IMG/VR virus record: IMGVR_UViG_3300035670_000078
Coordinates: 37,256-101,255 of that record
Direction: 5' to 3' (one strand)
Source: a virus
Length of the DNA: 64,000 nt
The position numbers were made by a program, and so were the translations under genes. A model generated the notes under the pieces. It saw only the letters and a list, made by a program, of their open reading frames with translations. It was not told the DNA's origin and made no database searches. Position 1 is the stretch's first letter. Each line of letters opens with the position of its first letter. Positions 8,602 through 15,915 of the stretch are shown here, piece by piece.

Positions 8602-9834
8602 GTGAAGTACAGTAGTGCAACAGGTTTTGTTCGTATCGACGGTGTCGAGTCGCTTTTCAACGTCTCCGAAGACGGAAGTATCTACCTCTCCGTGAAGCTC
8701 GACAATTTCGACAAGGCGATCGAGTGGCTCAAGAGCCTCGAGGGCGAGGTCGCTCAGCCAGTCGAGAAGGTTGAGAAGCCTAAGAAGGTCAAGCCGCCTG
8801 AGCCTGTAGTCGAGGCACCTGCGCCAGCCCCGGCACCCGAGCCTCCAAAAGAGACGGTCGAGATCCTCTTCAACGTCGTCGAAAAGGCCGTGCCCGAGCC
8901 CGTGAAGCTGCCCGAGCCTGTGGAGGTCGTCGCGGCGGTTGTCGAGCCTCAGCTTGATCTCTTCAAGCCTGCGCCAGAGCCCGAGCCAGTGGAGCCCGAG
9001 CCCGAAAAGTTCGAGGCGCCGTCCGAGACCTCTGACGCTCCCCAGCCGAAAAGGCGTGGTCGCCCTCCCGGATCCAAGAATAAGGTGCGCGAGGCTCAGG
9101 CGTCAGAAGACGCTCCGCTGAGGATTCCTGCTCCGGCAAAGCCTATCGAGAGCCTGCCCATTACTAAGCTGGTGACTCCGGCCAAGATCGAGGAGGTGCG
9201 GAAAGCCACCGAGGTTGGTCTCGTTATCCGCCGGGTCCTCAAGATGGAGAACACCTCTTTCCCGATTGAGGTCCGTCCTGCTGGCCTTGGTTGGTCGGCA
9301 AGCTGCCCGCAGCTGCCTGATCTCCAGGGCGTCGGCACGAACGAGACGGACGCGGTGAACGACCTCCGCATGGCTATCGCTGACTGGCACAGCGCTATGC
9401 AGAAGCAGGCCGCCAAGTCGGCGGCTGCTGCGGCCGCTGGCCTGCCTGTCGAGCCTGAGCCGGTCAAGCTCACCCCGAGGGAGAAGATGGTCACGATCCA
9501 TCCCACCCCCGAGGCAGCGCAGGCCATCCCGCCCGTGTACGATTCGCTCGAGGACCTCGGCGACGAGTGCGTGAAGTGTCAGAGCCCCGGTGAGGCTGTC
9601 CGTCTCGCCATCTTCTTCCACTTCGACAACAACGCTGAGCATCTCAGCAAGCCCTACGAGGCTCTGCTCAAGTACACCGCGACGTACATGACGAGCATCT
9701 GGCCCCGCGTTCCGGCGCTTCAGGGCAAGAAGATCCGCTCGCCAGAGAAGCAGCTCGACCTCGCGCGCACGTACCTCGACCAGTACCTCCGCGTTAAGAA
9801 CGGCAAGTCGCCTGTCGGCAACGACGAGGATTGA
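8602..9834 (+). CDS. AT-hook protein with HicB-like domain, replication region
   Basis: 410 residues. Residues 1-50 form a small beta-rich start; about 50-150 are a Pro/Glu/Val-rich linker. An AT-hook RRGRPPGSK follows near residue 153. About residues 215-265 read like a HicB fold (SFPIEVRPAGLGWSASCPQL then a helix TDAVNDLRMAIADW), the strand pattern found in HicB antitoxins. The C-terminal 110 residues are helical and unrecognised. GTG start with AAGGAA upstream. It lies between primase and polymerase and ends three bases before the polymerase start, suggesting a replisome or regulatory role. No HicA toxin gene is adjacent. Confidence 0.65.
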   Translation: MKYSSATGFVRIDGVESLFNVSEDGSIYLSVKLDNFDKAIEWLKSLEGEVAQPVEKVEKPKKVKPPEPVVEAPAPAPAPEPPKETVEILFNVVEKAVPEPVKLPEPVEVVAAVVEPQLDLFKPAPEPEPVEPEPEKFEAPSETSDAPQPKRRGRPPGSKNKVREAQASEDAPLRIPAPAKPIESLPITKLVTPAKIEEVRKATEVGLVIRRVLKMENTSFPIEVRPAGLGWSASCPQLPDLQGVGTNETDAVNDLRMAIADWHSAMQKQAAKSAAAAAAGLPVEPEPVKLTPREKMVTIHPTPEAAQAIPPVYDSLEDLGDECVKCQSPGEAVRLAIFFHFDNNAEHLSKPYEALLKYTATYMTSIWPRVPALQGKKIRSPEKQLDLARTYLDQYLRVKNGKSPVGNDED

Positions 9835-9837
9835 GAA

Positions 9838-12834
9838 ATGCGCACGGTCAACCTCTACCCGAACCACGTAGACACAGCGCCCATTCTTCAGGATGGCGCT
9901 TGGCCTCTCAACGAGCCTAAGAAATCAATCTTCAAGGTCACCGCCAAGGGGGGTGAGAAGCTGGTAGGGTTGATCGGCGACGGTTGCACCATGTGCAGCC
10001 GCTCGAAGAAGCGCATGGAAGACACGATCCAGAAGCCGCGCCTGCTCCGGGGTAAGAAGCCGGAGCAGGGCCGCGTTCTGTGTGTCTTCAGCTACCTGAC
10101 CTACGGCGCATCGGTCGACAGCATGGTCAACCTCATCAGGAGCCAAGGCTTCGAGGGTGACCTGCTGCTCGACCTCTGCATCCGTTGCGGGCCGGGTAAC
10201 GTCACAGACAGTCAGATAAATCAGTGCGGAAACTACTTGAGGATGTCCTACAAGCAGTTCAAGCCTGACAGGATTCTTTGCTTCGGAACGACCGCCGCCA
10301 AGACCGTCCTCGGTATGGCGGTGCCGTCGTGGACGAACCGTTGGTGCTGGACGACCATCCCCGCTGAGGCGGTCACGGACGACGATGGCGTCGTCTCCGA
10401 TAAGCGCGTGCCGGTCGTGTCCTTGATGGACCCCGCCAACTTCAATAAATCAAAGGTGCACCGGGAAATCATAAGCGCCGAGGTCGATTGGGCGCTCACC
10501 TCCAATTTCCCGGACCACCGCCCTGTAGGAATCGCCTACATCCTCGAGACCGAGGATGACCTGCCTCTTCTCGAGCAGTGGGTCGAGCGTGTCAGGCAGA
10601 CCACAGGATGGATTGCCTACGACGTCGAGACGAACGGGGTCATGCACAACCCCGACTTTTCCATCATCATGTGCTCGGTCGCGGCCACCTCTATCCCGCA
10701 CGTCATTCTGTGGGACCAAGAGTCTCTCAAGAACAAGGCGCTGCTCGACCGGCTCACCGAACTCCTGACCGACGGAACGATCAGGAAGCGTGGGGCGAAC
10801 GAGAAGTACGACGCCCTCTCGTGGCTCATCTGGAAAGGTATAGAGGTAACGCCCGTCGATGGTGACTGCCGCCTTGAGATGAAGCTCGCCAACGCCGATT
10901 CAAAGGCCGACCTCGAATCCATGGGCTTCTACGTGGGCGTAAATGCGCACAAGTCGGAAGCGAAAGAGTGGATGGAGATGGCCGTGGTGAAGGCCAAGGA
11001 GGACCTCGATCCTGACCTTGAGGGCGTCAACGCCAAGGCCTACGCCTACAAGTACCTGCCTTCCGAGGTTCTCGCCCGATATAACGGGCTGGACACGAAG
11101 GTCACCGCCGCTGTGTGCCAGCACGCACGGTCATCCCTCGGGCCGCTGGAAAATACGCTCCACCGCCTCGTCCTTCCCGCCTCTGAGCTATTTAAGCGGA
11201 TCGAGTACAAGGGGATGATGGTCGACACCAAGGGCATCGAGGCGGCCCGCCTTTTCCTCGAGACCGAGATCGCCAACCTCGCCCCGAGGTTCGCACGGGA
11301 AAACCTCGACCCCGACAAGCCCGAAACGATTCGAGCGTGGCTTGAGCACATGGGGATCGCGTCGCCCATCAAGACCGACACCGGGCTCGCCAGCACGAAC
11401 GCCAAAGCCCTCAAGCTCATCGAGGGCAAGAACGAGCTGATCGCGTCGATCCTGCATCACCGCAAGCTCGCTAAGCTGCTGTCGAGCTACGCCGATACCC
11501 TGCCCGGATATATTCGGGCCGACGGTCGGGTGCACCCGAGCTTCCTTCTGGATGGCGCCCGGTCGGGCCGATTGAGTTGCATCGCAGGCGACTGTGAGAT
11601 GCTTACAGAGCACGGCTGGATTCGCATGGCTGTGCTCAAAGAGCTTCTCGCCTGGAAGAAAGTACATACCGTCACACACCAGAATAAGTGGCAGCAAGTT
11701 GTTGATTGTTGGTCTAACGGTGTCCGGCCTACGGTGGTTGTCAAAACGTCAGGCGGAAAAGAGATCCGCGTTACGCCTGACCACAAGCTCTACACATACG
11801 GCTCCGGTGCAGGGTCGTGGGTAGAAGCTAAGGACGCCAAGGGTAAGCTGGTTCTGGTCAACAACATGGTAAACAAGTCGGCGGCCAGGGTTCCGGCCTA
11901 CGACAAAGTTGTCGATATAGTTGATGCGGGAGAGTGCGAAGTTTTCGACTTCACTGTCGAGAACGATCATTCGGCGTGCATCGAGGGCCTCTTCGCCCAC
12001 AACTGCACGTCGCCCGCCCTGCAGACAATACCTTCACGCGGAGACATGGCTAAGCTGATCAAGAACTGCTTCGTGGCCTCTTCCGGCTACAAGCTGGTCG
12101 CGCTCGACTTCTCCATCCTCGAGATCCGTATCGCAGCGGTCCTGTCAGAGGACCCTGACATGGCCCTCGCCGCGCAGACCGACTTCCACACGGAGACAGC
12201 CAAGTCGCTCGCCCACCTCGCTTGGAACATGACTGCGGAAGCTGTCGAAGCGGAGATCAAGGGCGGCAACAAGAGCAAGCGTGACGTGTCCAAGACCCTC
12301 GGCTTCGCGATCCTTTACGGCGCCGGTGCTCAGAGCATCGCCGAGCGGGTCGGCTGCTCTGAGGCTGCAGCCGACAAGCTCATCAACGGCTTCCTCACGA
12401 AGTACAAGCGGCTGAAGGCGTGGATGCGCGAGCAGGTGGACTTCGCCCGCAAGCACGCTGCGGTGGATATCCCGTGGCTCGATGGTTCCATCGGGCGCCG
12501 CCGCCCTCTGCTTAACATTCACTCAGCTGACAAGGGTGAGCGGGGTAATGCTGAGCGCGCTGCAGTAAATAGCCCTATTCAAAGCCTTGCTAGCGACATC
12601 TGTCTTAGCTCCGCTGTTAAGATTGATGCTTGGTATAGGGCTAATTCTATCCCTGCAAACATAGTTTGCTTGGTTCACGACTCAATTATTTCTGAGGTGC
12701 GCGAAGATTTTGTTGACGAGGTCACCAAAACTAAGGCACACATGATGACGTCCTGGCCGACAGGACTTGTCCCGCTCAAGGTTGAAGCTGAAATAGGCTA
12801 TGCCTGGGGCTCAATGAAGAAGGTGGATGTGTGA
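9838..12834 (+). CDS. Family A DNA polymerase with UDG-like N-terminal domain and intein
   Basis: 998 residues as encoded, 856 after splicing. N-terminal uracil-DNA-glycosylase-like domain with an iron-sulfur cysteine pattern C50-X2-C53, C114-X15-C130 (fusion known from phage SPO1), but no GExPG catalytic motif is visible. 3'-5' exonuclease motifs: YDVETNG (D262, E264), NEKYD (321-325), YNGLD (415-419). Polymerase motif A LDFSILEIR (D757, E762, R764); motif B KTLGFAILYG (K819, F823, Y827); motif C VHDS (D948) in place of the usual HDE. An intein (residues 581-722) splits GRLS from CTSPALQ. G+C falls from 40 of 60 at 12421-12480 to 51 of 120 at 12601-12720. Main replicative polymerase. Confidence 0.93.
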   Translation: MRTVNLYPNHVDTAPILQDGAWPLNEPKKSIFKVTAKGGEKLVGLIGDGCTMCSRSKKRMEDTIQKPRLLRGKKPEQGRVLCVFSYLTYGASVDSMVNLIRSQGFEGDLLLDLCIRCGPGNVTDSQINQCGNYLRMSYKQFKPDRILCFGTTAAKTVLGMAVPSWTNRWCWTTIPAEAVTDDDGVVSDKRVPVVSLMDPANFNKSKVHREIISAEVDWALTSNFPDHRPVGIAYILETEDDLPLLEQWVERVRQTTGWIAYDVETNGVMHNPDFSIIMCSVAATSIPHVILWDQESLKNKALLDRLTELLTDGTIRKRGANEKYDALSWLIWKGIEVTPVDGDCRLEMKLANADSKADLESMGFYVGVNAHKSEAKEWMEMAVVKAKEDLDPDLEGVNAKAYAYKYLPSEVLARYNGLDTKVTAAVCQHARSSLGPLENTLHRLVLPASELFKRIEYKGMMVDTKGIEAARLFLETEIANLAPRFARENLDPDKPETIRAWLEHMGIASPIKTDTGLASTNAKALKLIEGKNELIASILHHRKLAKLLSSYADTLPGYIRADGRVHPSFLLDGARSGRLSCIAGDCEMLTEHGWIRMAVLKELLAWKKVHTVTHQNKWQQVVDCWSNGVRPTVVVKTSGGKEIRVTPDHKLYTYGSGAGSWVEAKDAKGKLVLVNNMVNKSAARVPAYDKVVDIVDAGECEVFDFTVENDHSACIEGLFAHNCTSPALQTIPSRGDMAKLIKNCFVASSGYKLVALDFSILEIRIAAVLSEDPDMALAAQTDFHTETAKSLAHLAWNMTAEAVEAEIKGGNKSKRDVSKTLGFAILYGAGAQSIAERVGCSEAAADKLINGFLTKYKRLKAWMREQVDFARKHAAVDIPWLDGSIGRRRPLLNIHSADKGERGNAERAAVNSPIQSLASDICLSSAVKIDAWYRANSIPANIVCLVHDSIISEVREDFVDEVTKTKAHMMTSWPTGLVPLKVEAEIGYAWGSMKKVDV
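11578..12003 (+). mobile_element. Mini-intein in DNA polymerase, 142 residues
   Basis: An in-frame protein-splicing element starting at a cysteine (CIAGDCEMLTEHGW, block A) and ending FAHN before C+1 (block G). Block B is IRVTPDHKLYT with the TxxH motif; block F is EVFDFTVENDHSACIEG. All residues for class 1 splicing are present: Cys1, block-B Thr and His, penultimate His, terminal Asn and Cys+1. No LAGLIDADG or HNH endonuclease is present, so it cannot home on its own. Splicing would restore GRLS-CTSPALQTIP, the conserved template/primer-contact segment of family A polymerases. Confidence 0.93.
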
Positions 12835-13241
12835 GCAACCAATTTGTGGCAGTCATCGACAGCGAAAAGATCAAGCAAGAGATGGCTACTCTTCCAGGCG
12901 ACTACGCCTCGGTTGTAGAGGAGCTTGCCAAAGCGCGTGTTTCCCGTGCGCGTGCAGAGCAGGAGCTTAAGATGCTCCGCTTTGTTGTTGAAAAGCACGA
13001 GCGCGACCTGTACAAGAACGGCATCGTCGACAAGAAACCGACGGAAGATGCTATCAAGATGGAAGTTGCCTTGCACCCGAAGGTCAAGGTAGCTCAGGAA
13101 GTGCTTCTCGAAGCAGAGGAGAAGTGCTACCTGCTGGAGGCTAAGAAAGAAGCCTTCAACTGCAAGCGCGATATGTTGGTGTCCCTCTCGGCCCTTCAGC
13201 GCGCTGAACTCGATACTCTGCGTTTCTCTGGCGCCCGCTAA
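12831..13241 (+). CDS. Hypothetical coiled-coil protein
   Basis: 136 residues, nearly all charged helix with heptad-like Leu/Val spacing (about residues 15-125), so a coiled coil or helical bundle. No catalytic motif. GTG start overlapping the polymerase stop by four bases (GTGA), which implies translational coupling to polymerase. It precedes the single-strand binding protein. A replication accessory or structural role is inference. Confidence 0.7.
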   Translation: MSNQFVAVIDSEKIKQEMATLPGDYASVVEELAKARVSRARAEQELKMLRFVVEKHERDLYKNGIVDKKPTEDAIKMEVALHPKVKVAQEVLLEAEEKCYLLEAKKEAFNCKRDMLVSLSALQRAELDTLRFSGAR

Positions 13242-13271
13242 CCAACACTGTCTCAACGAAAGGTGTGAACT

Positions 13272-14147
13272 ATGTCCTACGATTACTTTGGTGAACTCGA
13301 CGCTGCGACCCTCAAGAGCCAGGAGAAGGCCGACCGCTCCGCTTTCGGCAACTCCAAGTACCTGTCGTGGAAGGAAGGCCCTGCCTCCCGCCACCTGCGC
13401 TTCTACGCGCGCCGTGGTGAGGTTCCGTTCCTCCCGTCCAAGACCCACTGGTTCGATGACATGGGCGACGGCAAGGGCGGCTCGATGGTCTGCCGCACCC
13501 TCATTGGCGAGCACTGCCCGGTCTGCGACTTTGCGGCGAAGCTCTCGATGACTGGCAAGGCTGAGGACCAGAAGCTCGCTGACCGTATCAAGGCGGGCAG
13601 CGAATATCTGGCCAACGTCGAGGATGTCACCTGCGACCCCGGCTCGGTGAAGATCATGCGGGTCAAGCTGACCCTCTACAAGCTCCTCATCGGCACCGAC
13701 GAGAAGAGCCGCCTCACCAGCCTGCATCACCGCCTCGGTGACTTCACGCACCCGCAGAACGGCTACCTCATCGAGGTGTCCAAGTACGAGACCTCGCCGT
13801 GGTACACCGCTCAGGCCGCTATCAGCCGCGAGACCGGCGGCATTGTCCGCGCTCCCGCCAAGATTGAACTCGGTCCTAAGCTCCACGAGCTGAAGAACGA
13901 GGTCGTTGTGGGTGACGTCGATCTGGCTCTCGGCATGGTAGATTACCTCGAGGGCAAAGGCCCCGGTATCCGCACTAAGGACGGTGGCAACAGCAACCGT
14001 TCCGCCCCGCGCCTGGCTGGGAACCGTCCGAACCTCGGCGGTTCTCAGCTGGGGCTGGGCAATCAGCAGGCGCCTGCTTCTCGCGGACCCCGCGCGCAGG
14101 ATACCGTCAACGCCAAGATTGACGACTCATTCTTCTCTGAGGACTGA
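13272..14147 (+). CDS. Single-stranded DNA-binding protein (T4 gp32-like)
   Basis: 291 residues. A zinc-ribbon-like segment CRTLIGEHCPVC (about residues 75-86) lies in an aromatic-rich core, as in gp32-type SSBs. The C-terminal 60 residues are a flexible Gly/Ser/Asn/Arg-rich linker ending in the acidic tip DDSFFSED, the typical partner-binding tail of SSBs. It would coat single-stranded DNA at the fork and in recombination. ATG with AAAGGTG upstream. A structured segment and a strong terminator follow, so its message ends here, consistent with high-level, separate expression. Confidence 0.8.
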   Translation: MSYDYFGELDAATLKSQEKADRSAFGNSKYLSWKEGPASRHLRFYARRGEVPFLPSKTHWFDDMGDGKGGSMVCRTLIGEHCPVCDFAAKLSMTGKAEDQKLADRIKAGSEYLANVEDVTCDPGSVKIMRVKLTLYKLLIGTDEKSRLTSLHHRLGDFTHPQNGYLIEVSKYETSPWYTAQAAISRETGGIVRAPAKIELGPKLHELKNEVVVGDVDLALGMVDYLEGKGPGIRTKDGGNSNRSAPRLAGNRPNLGGSQLGLGNQQAPASRGPRAQDTVNAKIDDSFFSED

Positions 14148-14160
14148 GTCGTTTTCGGCT

Positions 14161-14221
14161 CCGACTGCTAACCGGCTTGCGAGATTGCTGAAGCGTGTGA
14201 CTGGGAGGCGGTAGCAGTCGG
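14161..14221 (+). ncRNA. Possible structured RNA element, 61 bases
   Basis: A 10-base-pair perfect outer stem CCGACTGCTA (14161-14170) with TAGCAGTCGG (14212-14221) encloses 41 bases that can form an inner GCTT/AAGC hairpin. It sits just after the SSB stop and immediately before an intrinsic terminator. It could be a 3' untranslated structure protecting the SSB message or a small processed RNA. No match to a known class is recognised. Confidence 0.4.
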
Positions 14222-14233
14222 AAGTCTTAGCCC

Positions 14234-14270
14234 GCAGCTTGGAAGCTCTGTCCAAGCTGCCGGCTTTTTT
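14234..14270 (+). terminator. Intrinsic terminator after SSB
   Basis: Ten-base-pair stem GCAGCTTGGA/TCCAAGCTGC (14234-14243, 14251-14260), seven-base loop, then CGGC and six T. A textbook rho-independent terminator separating the replisome genes from the recombination genes. Confidence 0.9.
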
Positions 14271-14281
14271 ATGGGGGACGC

Positions 14282-15334
14282 ATGATTATCGCAGTCGTAG
14301 CTGACGTTCACGTCGGCAACCACACAGCATTTTCAGGCGAGACTGTGGGGCGGATGAACGAGCGGTGCCGCTCGATTATCAAGACGCTCGACCTCGCTTT
14401 CGAGGCGGCTCACGAAGCGTTTGCCAGCGATTTTGTCATCGCAGGCGACCTGTTCGACACGGACCATCCCTACCCGGACATGATCGGTGCCGTCCTCGAG
14501 GTTTTCCTGAAGTGGAAGGCCAAGGGCATGAACATCCATCTGCTGGTCGGCAACCATGACCAGCACAGCTCCGCGCCGGGGGATAATGCGCTCACACCGT
14601 TCAAGTCGATTGCGGCTGTGTACGAAGAGCCGTTCGTTCTCGAGCGCGAACCGTGCATCCTGTTCCTTCCCTACGGTCACAAGCTACCGGACCGGGTCGA
14701 GGGCGTTGACTACGTGATCGCCCACCACGGCATCGCCGACGACGCCACGCACCCGATTAAGGCGAGCGCGCCGTTTGTCAGGAAGGCCAAGGACCTTCAA
14801 GCTTGGATGGATACCAACGAGGTGTCCGGCTACCTGTCGGGCGACTGGCACGAGCATCAGCGCTGGGGGAATATCATCCAGATAGGCGCCCTCGCTCCTG
14901 TGAACTGGACCAACCGAGCCTACGTCCCGAAGAAATACGATCCCTACGGGTCGGTCATCTTCGCCGATTTCGGTTCGCTCAAGCGGCAGGTCATCCACGG
15001 GCCGCGATTCATGCGCGCTGACACTAGCGCGGAAGCTCTGTTGCTTTACAATAAGGCTACGGCGGAAGGAATGTGGCCGTACATCGACCTTATTGCTGAG
15101 GCTGTTGACCTGCCAAAGCACGTGATGCAGCAGGTGCGGGTCAGCCCTTCCGCTGTGCAAAAGGAAGCTCAGGTCGCAAAGGTGGCTGAAGCCCTGCGGA
15201 CCGGCGCCTCCCTAGAGGATGAAATCAGAGAGTACGTGGACAACGACCCAGACACGCCCGCTGAACTGAAGGCGCAGGTTGTCGAGGCCACGATTAAATC
15301 TATCAGAAGGGCTAAAGCCCAGGATACGGGGTGA
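14282..15334 (+). CDS. SbcD/Mre11-like nuclease (T4 gp47-like)
   Basis: 350 residues. All metallophosphoesterase motifs are visible: ADVHVGN (D8, H10), AGDLFD (D56), VGNHD (N91, H92, D93), IAHHG (H148/H149) and GDWHEH (H190, H192). It is the two-metal nuclease subunit that pairs with the SbcC-like ATPase at 3891-5432 to resect DNA ends and join recombination to replication. The C-terminal 90 residues are helical and probably contact the ATPase. First gene of a coupled set (this gene, RuvC-like, UvsW-like, acidic protein), each overlapping the next by four bases. Confidence 0.9.
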   Translation: MIIAVVADVHVGNHTAFSGETVGRMNERCRSIIKTLDLAFEAAHEAFASDFVIAGDLFDTDHPYPDMIGAVLEVFLKWKAKGMNIHLLVGNHDQHSSAPGDNALTPFKSIAAVYEEPFVLEREPCILFLPYGHKLPDRVEGVDYVIAHHGIADDATHPIKASAPFVRKAKDLQAWMDTNEVSGYLSGDWHEHQRWGNIIQIGALAPVNWTNRAYVPKKYDPYGSVIFADFGSLKRQVIHGPRFMRADTSAEALLLYNKATAEGMWPYIDLIAEAVDLPKHVMQQVRVSPSAVQKEAQVAKVAEALRTGASLEDEIREYVDNDPDTPAELKAQVVEATIKSIRRAKAQDTG

Positions 15335-15915
15335 ACATGTCTGACTTGTGGATCAGTGTTGACGCGGCGGCGAATACCGGTGTGTGCGTGTGGGACGGAA
15401 AGGAGCCTCTCTGTCTTTATGACGTGTGGGTGACCAAGGCCGGTAGGCCGATGTGCACCGCGCTCCCCATTCCCGGCAAAGAGAAGCACAAGTACAACAA
15501 GAGCGTCTCCGTTGACGCCTCTGCCTACCACAAGGTGGCCGGCGCCTCCCTTCGTGGGGTGTGGGAGCTAATCAGCTGCGACGGCGACATCAAGCATCTG
15601 GTCATGGAGCGCTCGAGCTTCAAGAGCCAGAAGTCGACGATGCTCATGGGCGAGATGCGCGGCAAGATCATCGCCTTTCTTGGAGCCGAGGAGCCCGGAG
15701 GACCGGAGCTTCACTTCGTAGATCCTAACACTTGGCATGACGCCTCGAAGCAGATCTACGAGGTCGTCTGGCCTAAGGGCGACAATGGCAAGCTCGGTAA
15801 GGAGGTCAGCGTGAAGCTCGCCGAGCGCGCCCTCAAGGTGCGCCCCACTTCCGACGATCAGGCCGATGCCTATCACGTCGGTCGATGGTTCCTTGAGTGC
15901 GGGGGTCTTCTGTGA
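15331..15915 (+). CDS. RuvC-like Holliday-junction resolvase
   Basis: About 194 residues. RNase H-fold acidic residues are spaced as in RuvC: ISVDAAANTG (first Asp), HLVMERSS (Glu) and TSDDQADAYHVG (Asp pair near the C-terminus). It should cut branched DNA during recombination or before packaging. GTG at 15331 overlaps the nuclease stop (GTGA); ATG at 15337 is an alternative start. It lies between an Mre11-like nuclease and a UvsW-like helicase, which fits a branch-processing pathway. Confidence 0.8.
   Translation: MNMSDLWISVDAAANTGVCVWDGKEPLCLYDVWVTKAGRPMCTALPIPGKEKHKYNKSVSVDASAYHKVAGASLRGVWELISCDGDIKHLVMERSSFKSQKSTMLMGEMRGKIIAFLGAEEPGGPELHFVDPNTWHDASKQIYEVVWPKGDNGKLGKEVSVKLAERALKVRPTSDDQADAYHVGRWFLECGGLL

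Noticed and set aside
12798-13886. 362-residue minus-strand frame across SSB and the coiled-coil gene
   Set aside because: Antisense to two supported plus-strand genes with ribosome sites; sequence reads as His/Leu/Val-rich shadow.
14158-14224. tRNA-like reading of the stem after SSB
   Set aside because: The terminal stem is suggestive, but the inner part has no D, anticodon or T-arm; kept only as a structured RNA.
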